From contig JBBHKE010002644.1 of NCBI GenBank assembly GCA_037447655.1, positions 1-64,000 on the forward strand: DNA of 64,000 bases, given 5' to 3'. Under the pieces are notes generated by a model, which was not told where the DNA came from, made no database searches, and saw nothing but the letters and a program-made list of their open reading frames with translations. Positions 45,701 through 57,303 of this stretch are shown here, one piece after another. This DNA comes from Zygnema cylindricum (lineage: Eukaryota; Streptophyta; Zygnematophyceae; Zygnematales; Zygnemataceae). Every line of letters starts with the position of its first letter. Positions within the stretch are counted from its first letter, which is position 1. Both the position numbers and the translations under genes were made by a program.

Positions 45701-48700
45701 TTATCCAAGCGAATAGATATGCACCATTCAAAAAAAGATAGAGAAAGAACGATGGCACAAGTGGAAAACATACCGGATTGAGGTACAGAAGATCAATGGG
45801 ATCCAAAAGGTTTATTTCAGCGATACTTGCACAAGTGAGCCCTCCTTCAGGAACAGTGTATATGGTATTTTCCAGAGAAGAAATCTCAGCTGCAAAGATA
45901 TTTGCAAGATTGGCATATTGGTCAGCCACTTAAATTTATGACTCTGTAATTATCGGCCGCTGAATTTGACATTTTGCAATTTTGAATCGTTGGCCTTGAT
46001 ACTCTAAAATTCTCGACTGTTGGATTTAACATTTTGCAATTTTCGATGCTCTGCAATTTTAAACTGCTGGATTTGACATTGCTCTGCAATTTTTAAACTG
46101 ATGTAGTCGACATTTTGCACTTTGTCATGCTCAGAAAAGATACTCTGCAATTCCCAACCGTTGGATTCGACATTTTGCTAATTTCCATCGTTGGATTTTT
46201 TACTCTGTAATCTAGACGCCTGGACCTTATTCATATTTCCATTGCTAGATTTTGTATGCTGCAACTGTAGATCGTTAAATTTATAATTATGCACATTTTT
46301 TTTAAGTTGAATTTTATACTCTGCAATTCTCAATCACTAGATTTGACAGATTTTTTTTTGGACTGTGGTAAAAGTGAGTCATACCAGGTCCACAAGTTGC
46401 AGAACCGTCAATTGATCTCACATAGGAAGTGAATCCAGGGAACGTAGTACAATCACAAGTATAGTTTCCTTTGTTGTCATTCACGCACCTGGGTGGAAAA
46501 CATCATTGAAAAAGCTTCATCTTCATGGGTACAAAATTTGAAAACGTGAATCCTAAACCTGAACCCAAACGTGAAGCCTAAACGTGAAGCCTTAAACATG
46601 AACCTACCTGTGAACCCTAAGTCTGACAATACATTGCTCATATTGCCAACCACGAAACTGATTTCTACTCGTCATCACTCTAGGCCTATTCAATCGCCTT
46701 AGAAGTAATAATGTGAATGAAAACCTTACTACAAATGAAAAAACGGAGAAAGCGAAACGGAAAAACTTACGTGCCAATACCACAAGGATTGTATGATTTT
46801 GCTCCGCAAACATCAACTGCATCACAAAACGTACATCATAAACAGTCAGGATGTAACACGCATGATGTTCTACATTTCCTCGCTCTTTTCCCCTTGTCAG
46901 AAGTTCTCCACATGAACTAATGTAAAAACAAAATGTGTGAGTTTGTTTTCCTGTATGTGCTTCTACATATAGTTCTGTCAATAAATGTTTGCAGTCTTTA
47001 TCCTCTGGCTGCTTTTAATTGCATTCCTGGTGGTAAGATTTCATGGTTCCATGGTTAATAACACTCAAAATCCTAGTTGACTGACTGGCTGCTTCTGAAT
47101 TCATGACTGCTAGTAAACTTTCGTTTTCAATGATTGTTTGAACTGTTTTAAACCATATCAATCACAATATCAGTTCAAAGAACTTACTGAGCGTGCAAAT
47201 TTCATTTCCGCCGGTGCTGTTCACATTTGTGTAGCCACTGGTACAGTTACACGTGTACTTTGTCACATTTGCTGGATCAGGCACACATATTCCTCCTCCA
47301 CACGTATTATAGATGATTCCTCCATCGCAGGCGGTCACTGTAGTCAAGATTAGATCATCATTGCTTTTATTAGTAAAGAGTGGAAGTCACAGGATTGGGA
47401 TTTTCACAGTTCAATTTCAAAGGATTCGGCTTTTCAGTCAAAATCACAGGATTAGGGGTTTCGACATGACGAGTTTATCATGAGGGCTTTAGCAGTAAAA
47501 ATTGAAGTCACATCTTCATGTCATAGGATTAGGGTTTTTCTTCCTCATTTGGTCACGTCCCTCTTTGTCCAGTTTTGTAACTCTTGACAATGAGGGAGGG
47601 GAGTGACGGGAGAGGAGGGAAGGCTGTACAAATGATAGTTGGAGAAAGAGGAAGGAGGGAACAAAAAAGAGGCAGGGAGAAAGAGCGACTGCCCATCTGA
47701 GTTTGACCACTCCAACTTTTACTTGTCATGCACGAAGGTCTTTTTCCCGTTTATTGCGTTTTTGTCCCTTCTCCAGCTTTCTTAAAGTAAAAAAAACGTA
47801 AAATCAAAGAGTAAAGTCTGCGATTCTATAATTTTGTTAAATGAAAAAATAAGACGATTAGGAGATGGAAAGATAGAAGAAGAAAAAAGAAGAAAGGGAA
47901 AGACACCAGAAAGGTAAATGGATAATAGAAAGAAGTTGCTAAAGAGTGAGGACTGAAGACGATGGAAAGCAGAAAAAGAGACTACTCGCTTCTACGACTC
48001 AACAGTTACTTGTAGCTAAATAAAAAACCATAGAAACAAATAGGTCAATAAACAGAAAATTCTTCTTGAGATTGAAAGCTCTGTTAACTGATTATTATAT
48101 AAATTTGTAAAGCCATAGTCGTATACTGTAAAAAACTTTGTTTTTCGAATCTCTATTTTAATGTTCTCCCGAAACAGAACCGTATTAACCACCCATTGCA
48201 AACATAAGAAGTCGATTGGGGATGCATTTACCGATTGCTTTTGGCGGTGGAGGCGGGGGAGGAGAAGGAGGAGAAGGAGAAGTGGGAGGAAGGGGAGAAG
48301 GAGATGGGGGAGGAGGAGGAGGAGAGGGGGACGGGGGAGGAGGAGGAGGAGAAGGGGGGGGAGGGGGAGGAGGAGACGGGGGAGGAGGAGGAGGAGAAGG
48401 AGACGGGGGAGGAGGAGGAGGAGAAGGAGACGGGGGAGGAGGAGGAGGAGAAGGAGACGGGGGAGGAGGAGGAGGAGAAGGAGACGGGGGAGGAGGAGGA
48501 GGAGAAGGGACGGGGGAGGAGGAGGAGGAGGAGGAGACAGGGGAGGAGGAGGAGGAGAAGGAGACGGGGGAGGAGGAGGAGGAGGAGAAGGAGACGGGGA
48601 AGGAGGAGGAGAGGGAGACGGGGGAGGAGGAGGAGGAGGAGAAGGAGACGGGGGGGGAGGAGGAGAAGGAGACAGGGGGGGAGGAGGAGATGGAGACGGG

Positions 48701-51700
48701 GGGGAAGGAGGAGAAGGAGACGGGGGGGGAGGGGGAGAGAGAGACGGGGGAGGAGGAGAAGGAGACAGCGGAGGACGATTATGGCGAGGAGAAGGAGAAG
48801 AGTGGGCAGGATGACTGTGGGGGGGATGAGAAGGAAAGTGCGGAGGATGACTGTGGCGAGGAGAATGAGGAGAGTGGGCAGGATGACTGTGGGGGGGATG
48901 AGAAGGAAAGTGCGGAGGATGACTGTGGCGAGGAGAATGAGGAGAGTGGGCATGATGACTGGGGTGGGGAAGAGGAGGGAGAGACTGGGCAGGAAGACTG
49001 TCGCGAGAAGGAGAAGGAGAGTAGGCATGATAAGGCTCTTGAGATTGAGCTGGGAAGGGAGAGTCAAGCGGAGGTAAACCAGGAGGGACTTCAAACAGTG
49101 GGGGAGCAGGGGAGGAGGTGGAAGGAGTGAGAGATGGCAAAAAATAAGGGGATGTTGATGGCATTTGACGTGCTGGTTCAGGCGATATAGATGGGAGGGC
49201 GTCCTCATAAGTTTTAGGGCTCGGGGGAGGATAGTTGTAGTCTGCAATTTCACACCCACAACCCCCTCCCAGAAAAACGTCATTATGACGATGTTGGTGA
49301 CAAAACTTGACAAAAGTTAATCAAAACTTGGTCAAAAGAGGATGGAAAAAATGTTGAAAAAGGGGGTCCGAGAAAAGTCCCATTGTCATTTTTGTTTTGT
49401 CGATATACATAATTCAACTCATGTACAAAGTGGGTGTGTGTTTTTTGTTTCGGCGGCTATTATCCTAAACTTCCGGGAAGAATCCGACAAAATAAAGCTC
49501 ATAAGAAATAACATACAACCAAAAAGAACAATTAACACTGGGAGTGAAAAAACTTACTCAAGAGACGCCGACTTGTTTTAAGAGTCCCACTAAATCCTGT
49601 TGGAAATGGGTTGATGACGGGATAAACTGGTGGCATTTGGTACATATTTCCAACGCCCAATCCAGTCATGCTACGATACAAACGAATATACCCACTTTCT
49701 CCCCATGCCGTGCCCCATGAGTTTTTGGCCAGCCAATAGGGAACACCGTCATCTGTCGTGCCATATCCCATCACAAGCATATTATGGTTTGGAATACCAT
49801 CACATTCGTTTTCGGCATCATAAAATATTCCCTGCAAACAATTAAAGAATACATCAGTATCCATCATCCAAATCTGATAGATAAACTGTGAAAATCCTCC
49901 ATTTGCTGTGGTCCAATTTCTAAGTTTTTGCAACTTCTAAACCATTTGACGTTTCAGGATATCAAGATGCGAGTGTATTCAGTGCTCACTTCACATCAGG
50001 AAAAATAACAAAATCACTGACGAATCTGAGAGCAGCAATGGCGATAGCAGAAGTTACTTTTAGAGATTTTCCATTTAAACACCTAATGTTTGACTTACCG
50101 AAGTGTATGTAAATATCGATTCACAAAAAGTGGAAATCCCAATTACTACGGGTTGACTGTTGACAACTTGCATGAGCGCTGTCGCATTTCCACTCGAAAT
50201 TCTTTCCCATCCCACTACTTTACTCCTTCCTGTGTCGTAAACACCCTCCTGTTGACCCAACAGCAGGTACCTTCTCCACGATTAGTAGGATCCACACTCT
50301 TAAAAAAACCAGTCAATGGATTGCCTTATTTTGGGATTTAGAATTTGTCTGACTTCAGACATCATAAGTGTGGAATACACCACGTGGGAAAACAGACTTT
50401 AACCTCGGCACAATTCAAAAAAGCATACTTGATGAAAATCATTGAAAAAAAAAGACAAGCCAACAAACAAACGTTATGTCTTGCTGGTTATCTGTGCTAG
50501 GTAAAGTTGGGTATCGGGTAAAATCATAACGCGATAAGTTCGATACTCGATATATCGATTATCGATCGGCCAGAGGCCTCGATATATCGCACCGGGACCA
50601 ACATATTATATCGCGATATATTTGGTACAAGGTGGGTGTCCGTACAGACCCAGTACAGAATATCATACGAAAAATATTTAACGCGCGCCACGAGGGGGGC
50701 TTTTGGAAAAAAAAATTGACCTAGCGTCTCTTCGATATATCGCGATTGAAATATATCATGATATCGGCCAATATATCGCAGAAATATCGTGATATTAAGC
50801 TCCTCGATATATCGAAGGGGTAAATCGATTATCGGGTACCCAAATTTAGGTACATATCGAATATCGGCAAGGGGCCCTCGATACCCAACACTAGTGTTAG
50901 GCATTAACATAAGGCATAATAAACTCGGAGTCGTTTTTGCAAAAAATGGAGATTAATTCTGCAAGAGTCCTCACCAGAGTGGTATTGCAAGTTCCAGCTC
51001 TCACTTCCCCCGATAACTGAGGGTAATCGGATTCGTAATTAAGCCCTCCCCATTTTGCAACGTATTCTAACGCATCCCGAGGATCTCCTCCTTCACATGT
51101 GACTCCGTTTTGCGCCATGCAATCAAGCATTTGTTGTACGGAAAGAGGAGAACCCACTGAATAGTCGTTGATGCTAATTGCGATCTCGACCGCCTCCACA
51201 ACAGCATATGCCCAGCATCCACCTGAATAATGCAACAAAAAAAAGGTAATCAACTGAAGTCAGATACAAATTCCCTTTTGATTTCTTGTTCTTTCCTGAT
51301 TTCTTGTTCTTACCTCATTTTCTCGCTTGTGCTGCTCCTGTCCTAACACTGTTATTTTGCCAAAATGATACTTGGAAACACTAACATTAATTTGCGATTC
51401 GGAAATGAAGGAATTCGGGAACTCACTGCAATTCCCCTGGTAACGGACTTGTGAACTGTAGTTTGCCCAAGAAATGGTTTCGCGTATGTTAGAGCTCGGA
51501 ACGCTCATGTATCGGAAAAGGTAATTTTCTGTTGTAAAAACCAATGGTATACAAGGAGCAACACAGTCTTCAATTGCCGCATAATGATCGATAAATCCAG
51601 TGGTAAGAACTCCGTCATTCGGCTGATTATACCCAAATTTGGAAACGCAAGAGTCAATTGTTATGCATTGTAAAATGCCTGTCATGTTGTCTCACTGTTA

Positions 51701-54130
51701 GGGAATCTTCAACATTTTTAATTACAAAAACATCGGATGCAAAAGACAATTCAGTTACAAAATATACCTCGAAACCTTTTTAACTTTAATTTTCACAGAT
51801 ATGGAAACACTGAAAACTTGCTCAAATGAATTCATAGAAGCATTTGCCAATTCCTTCATAAATTACATTTATATTTTTGGTATACATACCAGATCAGGTA
51901 ACGCAGGAGGAGGTGGCGTGTTATATGTTCCGTTGTCGCAAGTTACATACGGAAAATAATCGCAAATTCCGAGTGTTTGATTCCATAAAAGATCATCAGG
52001 ACAAACTCCGCCGCTCACAAAATTTCCATCGGTATCACACTCACAAAAAGCACTGTAACACGAAAAATTGAAAATATTTGGTTAAAAAGACCGGGGAGAA
52101 CATTTACTAACTGAGTGACAAAAAGGTTCTCGAAGTACACAAATCGTCAAGAAACACAATTGTCAATTGTTGATCCAGGTTCAGAGGTGACTAACATAAA
52201 GGGCACTTGAACGGAGAAAATTTTGGAGCATTATGTAGCTCCTTTAATAAATTTTGATCGATCCCTTTTTTGTCATCCACTAGAAATTTACAGTGGTTAA
52301 AGCAAAAAGATTCCAGCAAAAATAAAACTGTTCATCCAATAAAAGCACAAAATGCAATGGTGATTTCACCTCAATTTGCTGTTGTTTATTGACTGCAACC
52401 ACTTCTACTAATACGATAAAATACAATCAATGTACTTCAACTTGAATATGTTTTTTTCCATTATGTATCAGTTATTTAATAATTTACACATAAAAATACA
52501 ATAAATGTACTTTAACTTGAATACATTGATTGTGTATCAGTTATTCAATAATTTATACATTATGGATAATTGTCAAATGAGTCAACCCACCTGCAAGCAG
52601 GGCGGACGAGAAAATTTTGGAAAGTGCCATTTGTTCTCCCTTGGCAACAGCCATCGTCTACCTGCACCACATTTACGAACATAAGACAAAAATGTTAAAA
52701 GAGTGAAAAAAAAAAGAAAAAAACACTTCAACAGAAGATCAAACACTGAACCGTATAGTAAACATCTATCACCAAATGTTGAACAAGACAGTCACTCTGA
52801 AAAACTCACTCGCCATCTCCCATTATTTGTAAAAAAACCAATAACACAACGTATCTGAAACTTTCTCTCCCTCCCTCTCTCCCTCGCTCTTTACCACTCA
52901 CCACGGGAACAAGAGGAATTAAGACCCACGGTGGAGGGTAGTCGTCGTAAAAAGGAGGGGGAGGACTTGGAAAACTAGGAGGGGGGAAAAATGGAGGTGG
53001 GAAAATGGGTGGTGGGTAAACAGGAGGCGGAAAAATAGGAGGCGAGAAATTAGGGGGAGGAAGAGAATGTGGGGGGGGAGAGTTGGGGGGAAGAGAATGA
53101 GGAGAGGGAGAGTGGGAGGGAGGAGAGTTGAGGGGAGGAGAATTGGGGGGGGAAGAGGGGCTTGGTGAACATGGTCCGACTGGTCTTGTTCTGTTCTTTT
53201 TGGGAAGGGCAGGATCATGTGGTCCCCGAAAACATGGGTCTCCTCCATGTCCGCCCACTCCTGGAGGATGTCTCCCTCTACCCGGAGGATGTCTTCCTTT
53301 TCCAGGAGGATGACGTCCTCTTCTTCGTGATGGAGGATGCTTTCCTTTCCCTGGTGGATGATCTCCTTTTCCTGGAGGACGTTCACCTACTCCTGGAGGA
53401 TGTTCACCTATTCCTGAGGGATGTTTTCCTACTCCCGGAGGATGTTTTCCGACTCCCGGAGGATGTTTTCCCTTAGTGGGATCGTTTTTGAGGGCTCGAC
53501 GATGAAAAATCTTCTCAAGCACTTTGCGATACACAGATTCAGTTGAAGAATTTGATTTTGCGAGCAATCGCACACCGTTATCAACATTAGCGTTGTTTAC
53601 TTCCGCGCCGCCTTCTCCTTCTCGGTGTTCTTCTTGACCTCCTATGTCTCTTTCTTTTTCTTCATCGTCAAGTTCTGAATTAGCCGGATTCGATGTAATT
53701 ACATTCCCATTACAAGAAGATAAATGAGGAAGGTCACATCCCTTTGCTTGTGAACTGAAGAGTAGTCCATTACTACAATTTGAGTATTTTACTAGAAGAC
53801 CACCAGTACACTCGTAGAACGCACTGAAAAGTTGCCAAAAAAAAAAACCATCTTTGTTAAATACCAAGCTAAAAAGCCCATTCAATATAAACACGAGACT
53901 GGAAATCTTTTCGTTTTAGAACCAACCAAGACAAACCAAGATGAGCTGAAAAACAACGACGTTTCTGATTAAGTGTCTAGCAAATGCATTTTAAAACATA
54001 GAATAACTTGATTGTTCCAGTTTAATTCTTAGAGTTAAGAGGATAAAAAAAGGCACCTGCATAGAGGCCGTCTAGAAAGATCGGCATGAAAACCGTCGAC
54101 TTGAAATTCACAAAATTTGTTTACATTATA
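42716..54130 (-). CDS. Right-arm copy of the CBM14 - papain - EGF - LysM gene, 17 exons, no signal-peptide exon found
   Basis: Exons in transcript order: 54130-54057, 53823-52902, 52661-52591, 52052-51890 (or to 51886), 51678-51427, 51222-50975, 50248-50099, 49831-49558, 49241-48232, 47337-47188, 46816-46771, 46488-46385, 45928-45774, 45471-45349, 43880-43743, 43590-43414, 43015-42716. All splice sites and phases match the left copy. The catalytic Cys, His and Asn motifs are intact. The linker exon is 39 bp longer (extra GEHPPGVG and PPIFPPP units). The stalk exon is about 690 bp shorter and has a His-rich section. The last exon has diverged (KGVSCLSILTSTTKFKCSLT). Minus-strand search of 54.6-57 kb gave no signal-peptide exon like 24189, so this copy may be unexpressed or may start elsewhere. 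Confidence 0.8.
43640..43735. repeat. GAGAGG-type hexamer repeat in a right-arm intron
   Basis: Purine-rich GAGAGGGAGAGG units with GTCTGGGAGAGG variants lie just before the acceptor-side exon. The left-arm equivalent is the CTCCCT array at 36350-36425, which differs in length and lacks the GTCTGG variant. Confidence 0.8.
44200..44392. mobile_element. Right-arm copy of the old intronic TIR element
   Basis: It ends GTAATGGCGATTCACAGTG at 44392 and its other end is CACCAAGAATTTCTATC at 44200 after TA. It lies in the intron equivalent to that of 35749-35925. Confidence 0.55.
48232..49241 (-). CDS. Hydroxyproline-rich-type stalk exon, right arm, with a frame shift
   Basis: The exon is 1,010 bp against 1,700 bp in the left arm. 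The start is homologous (YNYPPP, then ALPSISPEP and MPSTSPYFLPSL), then differs: a 72-bp tandem unit (48801-48872 and 48873-48944) encodes HSPHSPRHSHPPHFPSHPPH-like sequence absent from the left arm. SPSPPPPP repeats follow. Near 48508 one unit reads GAAGGGACGG where its neighbours read GAAGGAGACGG, and from there the frame is Leu/Arg-rich to the exon end. As on the left, the exon is one base short of the frame required by both neighbouring exons. Confidence 0.75.
50510..50895. mobile_element. About 385-bp insertion with inverted ends, only in the right arm
   Basis: It begins GTTGGGTATCGGGTA and ends CGATACCCAACACTAG. The inverted terminal word is GTTGGGTATCG, with CTAG at both edges. The interior is dense in CGATATATCG palindromes. 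The matching left-arm intron (around 29345) lacks it and reads straight through (GCCTGACACAGATAACC). A second end of the same family is at 55947-55968. Confidence 0.75.
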
Positions 54131-54719
54131 CTGCACACAAAGTCAGGAAAACACGAGTCTTTCGGTTAATGAGCGTTTAAATACGTTTAATTAAGGAGTT
54201 TTATCTGCCATCTATCGAGCTTTAAACAGACATGAAACCATATCTGCAAAAAGATAGAAATATGACGAGACCTATGAAAAGCATTTGTTTTTTGTTTAAG
54301 CTTGTGCCTTTCTTAAATTTTAAAAAGGAAAATTGAGAATTGCACAACTTTGTACAGGGAACATATTTTTATTTTTATTTGAAAAAAGTCAGCTTAAACA
54401 ATAACTGCGTTCTATGCAAATACAAAACGAGAGTGATTATTTTGTTATTTTAAAATACATAGTCCATTTAGAAGTGCGCACGATATATTTATAATATGAT
54501 AGTGCACCCGAACACGCCGTACTATAGCCGTCAGCTGAGGTCAAATACACGAACAAATACACGTGTCACAAGGCGCGATTTCCATCGAAACTTATTCCTA
54601 TGGGCGGTTTATGGCCGCAGGATTCCAGCGGATTCTAATCTGGACGGTCACGATTCGCCGAATCATTGCCAAACGGCCTTGAAAATTGAAATGGCCGCAA
54701 GACTCCCTACGACATACTA
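54131..54719. other. Upstream flank of the right-arm gene; outer end of the arm
   Basis: Inverse of the left-arm intron sequence up to about 54597, where homology stops. No signal-peptide exon or clear promoter was found. Confidence 0.5.
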
Positions 54720-54936
54720 CACCGCCAATCGTTATTAGCGTTGTGTACGCTAATTCCGTCCCGCTTTTTTTATTTTTTATTCTCAAATATAATTATACAC
54801 ACTAATTAAAAAAAACCCTAATTCCTAATTAGAATAGACGATTTCTTCGAAAATTTTCAAATTCCCAATTAGCGTAAACCACGTTAATTATTCGTATACG
54901 CTAAAAAAACTTACACGCTAATAACGATTGGCGGTG
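54720..54936. mobile_element. TIR element with TA target duplication, second internal type
   Basis: It starts CACCGCCAATCGTTATTAGC and ends GCTAATAACGATTGGCGGTG, flanked by TA at 54718-54719 and 54937-54938. The C-to-G change in one end (GCCAATCG) is matched by the other end (CGATTGGC). The interior (TCTCAAAT, ATTAGCGTAAACCACG) is like 15290-15505. It lies about 120 bp outside the right-arm limit. Confidence 0.85.
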
Positions 54937-55540
54937 TAGTGAAAAGGGAAAACCTATTAAATACGCATATATTTCGGGGTCACCAGATATAAGATTTCCA
55001 TTTTTTTCGCACTTTAGACCTACCCTACCTACAAGGTGGAGCCCATGAAGGTAGAAACTAGAAAACTACACCGACGAACAATCAATTTACATGTACCGAA
55101 CAGTTCACCTGGGAATCGTTTGTTCGACTTGTACGGTATCCGAATTCACCGTTCTCGAAATATCAGCGTCAAAAGTTCGGCTAAAAATGACAGCCGTCTA
55201 TTATCTACTTCATGTAAGGTTTGAGCCGTCGATCACCGTGACTAAAGATTAGGTACTATTCGCTCGTTAAAGTTTGCTATCTGACTACTGGCAATTCGGC
55301 GTACCAAGCAGACACTTTTTGTGCACGGATAGAATTGTAGATCAAATCAGAATGTTTTTTTTTCCTTTTTGAAAGGTCAACGATTGGATCTCTTCGCTCA
55401 AATATTACGTCATCACTCGATAGTTACCTACGCGAGTATTCGACTTTTTTTCCAGCGGGATACCTGCATGAAATGAAGAGAAACCAATTGGCAATTGAAA
55501 CCATCGACTTTCCTCAGCATTTCATTCTTTCTCAAAGCTA

Positions 55541-55706
55541 CACCGCGAATCGTTATTAGTGTCAACAACTCTAATTTGGGTTCTTAAAATTTTGTTTTTT
55601 TTCCCCAAATAGGATACATGAATTTAATTTTTCCTTGACGTTAATTAAGGTACCGTCCAAATTAGCGTAAAGAACGAAAGTACGATAACATCTAAATAGT
55701 GTGGTG
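55541..55706. mobile_element. Degenerate TIR-element copy
   Basis: It starts CACCGCGAATCGTTATTAGTG after TA and ends AAATAGTGTGGTG before TA. The right end has decayed. The interior contains CCCCAAATAGG and CCAAATTAGCGTAAAGAACG as in the second internal type. Confidence 0.55.
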
Positions 55707-55946
55707 TACGGTCGATGTCATACCGTACATAAATGTACCTTTTCAAGTGAAAATTTTACAAAAAATGAATTAAATCAGACGCGCACGCATAGGAACGTGC
55801 GCTAAAAAAACGGGATTGGTCTGACACGTAAATTAGTCTTACATGTACGGATTTTTAAACTTCACGACGGAGTACGATTTCTAATATTTTGTATTCATAT
55901 ATTAATGTGTATAATCGTACAGAAAATTTTCTCGAAAACTGGCAAA

Positions 55947-55968
55947 CGCTCCTCGATACCCAACACTA
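55947..55968. mobile_element. Solo end of the GTTGGGTATCG element family
   Basis: CCTCGATACCCAACACTAG is the same as the right end of the insertion at 50510-50895. No matching left end is seen nearby. Confidence 0.5.
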
Positions 55969-56836
55969 GTTACGGAGGATGACAGGTTTTCCCACGTGTA
56001 ATCTTGGAATGTTTTCATTGACAAGCTGTGCGTTGTCGCTCATCTTAATCTTGACACGTGTGGATGGGTTGGGATAAAGCCGAATTCGTGTTTCCATAAT
56101 TTTGCGATGCACAAAACAACAGTGAATCGCTATTTAGGGTGAAGTTCCATCGGACCTATTCGTACTATGCCGTACCAATCATTTTGTTTTTATCCTAGAA
56201 CAACATACCTGAGAATCTTGCCAATATTCTCCAAAGGTTTGGAGGTAACAATGACCGTTGGATATTCATTCTCGAAGTATTCGCTTCAGTTTTTGTGTAA
56301 CCGACAACCCAGCTCCCTGGCAACCCATCTCGAGGTTTGGTCAGTTACAAAATTCTTTGAGCCGCGACACGCTGGAAAATAAAGAGACGTGTTACGATGG
56401 GTAAAAAACGGAATTCAAAATGTCATGACTTTGGGTGTGTCCCCATGTGTTCAAGTAAGGGTTTTTATCCGTCGTTTTCACAAAAAATGGGACTTGCAAC
56501 GAGAAAATATTATGCCGCAAAAACAAAAGTACATTTTGCGTCATCTTAGAACTTGGAAGGTACGGCAAGTTGGCGTTATTATCATCACGACCCACTTCCG
56601 ACTCATCTTCACACTTGCACTGGAGTCAAATCGCGACCTAATTTTAATCAAAATATCACCATATTGACGAATAGAAACCTGGATTGCAAGCGTCAAACGT
56701 TTACGATTTTTTTTTTGCAGTTTGGAGAGTACACAAAAAAAAAGTTGTTTGTCTGTTTGCAAACAATTCAGACAAACAATGGCAATGAAAGAAGCCCGAC
56801 GTCTTCAATGTCACGCTATGTCACTTTCCACTACAG

Positions 56837-56930
56837 CACCGTGAATCGTTATTAGCGTAATGGACGCTATTTAAGGTACTTTTTTTTCCCCCAAATTCTT
56901 AAAGGGAATTGCTAATCGCAGAGACGATTT
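56837..56930. mobile_element. Left part of a TIR element
   Basis: CACCGTGAATCGTTATTAGC followed by GTAATGGACGCTATTTAAGG and CCCCCAAATTCTTAAA matches the second internal type. The right end is not recognisable. Confidence 0.5.
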
Positions 56931-57303
56931 TTGTTGCGCGCAGGTAGCTGTCAGAAATTGTACATTTGAAGTACATTTTCGTACAAGCTACGTACCTTTA
57001 AGTTTAGATTTGACAGTCAATCCGTCAAACAACTTTGACTGGCGAAATGTTGGAACGGCGGTTAAAAAAGTGTCCTGAACGTCGACCGTCATAAAAAAAA
57101 AAACAATTCACACGGCCGACGCGGGTTTACTGAAACAAAACTGCGGCAGCCACATATAAATAAAAATGGCTGCCCGCAGGTAGTTTCTCACTTCACGTGA
57201 GCTCCACACACCGACATTTGACTTGGGCACTTAGCCGCAAAAATATAATCTAATCGCGAACTATAAATTAAAGGACGACGTACGACATCAATAAACGATA
57301 ATG

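Larger units (their letters stand above)
42050..54597. repeat. Right arm of the large inverted duplication
   Basis: Inverse copy of 25815-37985. It is longer or shorter than the left arm at several introns, carries an extra insertion at about 50510-50895, and has a shorter proline-rich exon. See the left-arm entry for the boundary words. Confidence 0.9.
54937..57303. other. Intergenic stretch with TIR-element relics
   Basis: Apart from relics at 55541-55706, 55947-55968 and 56837-56930 I see no features. Frames at 56167-56382, 56389-56667 and 55036-55224 have no recognisable domain, splice context or homology within the window. Confidence 0.5.
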
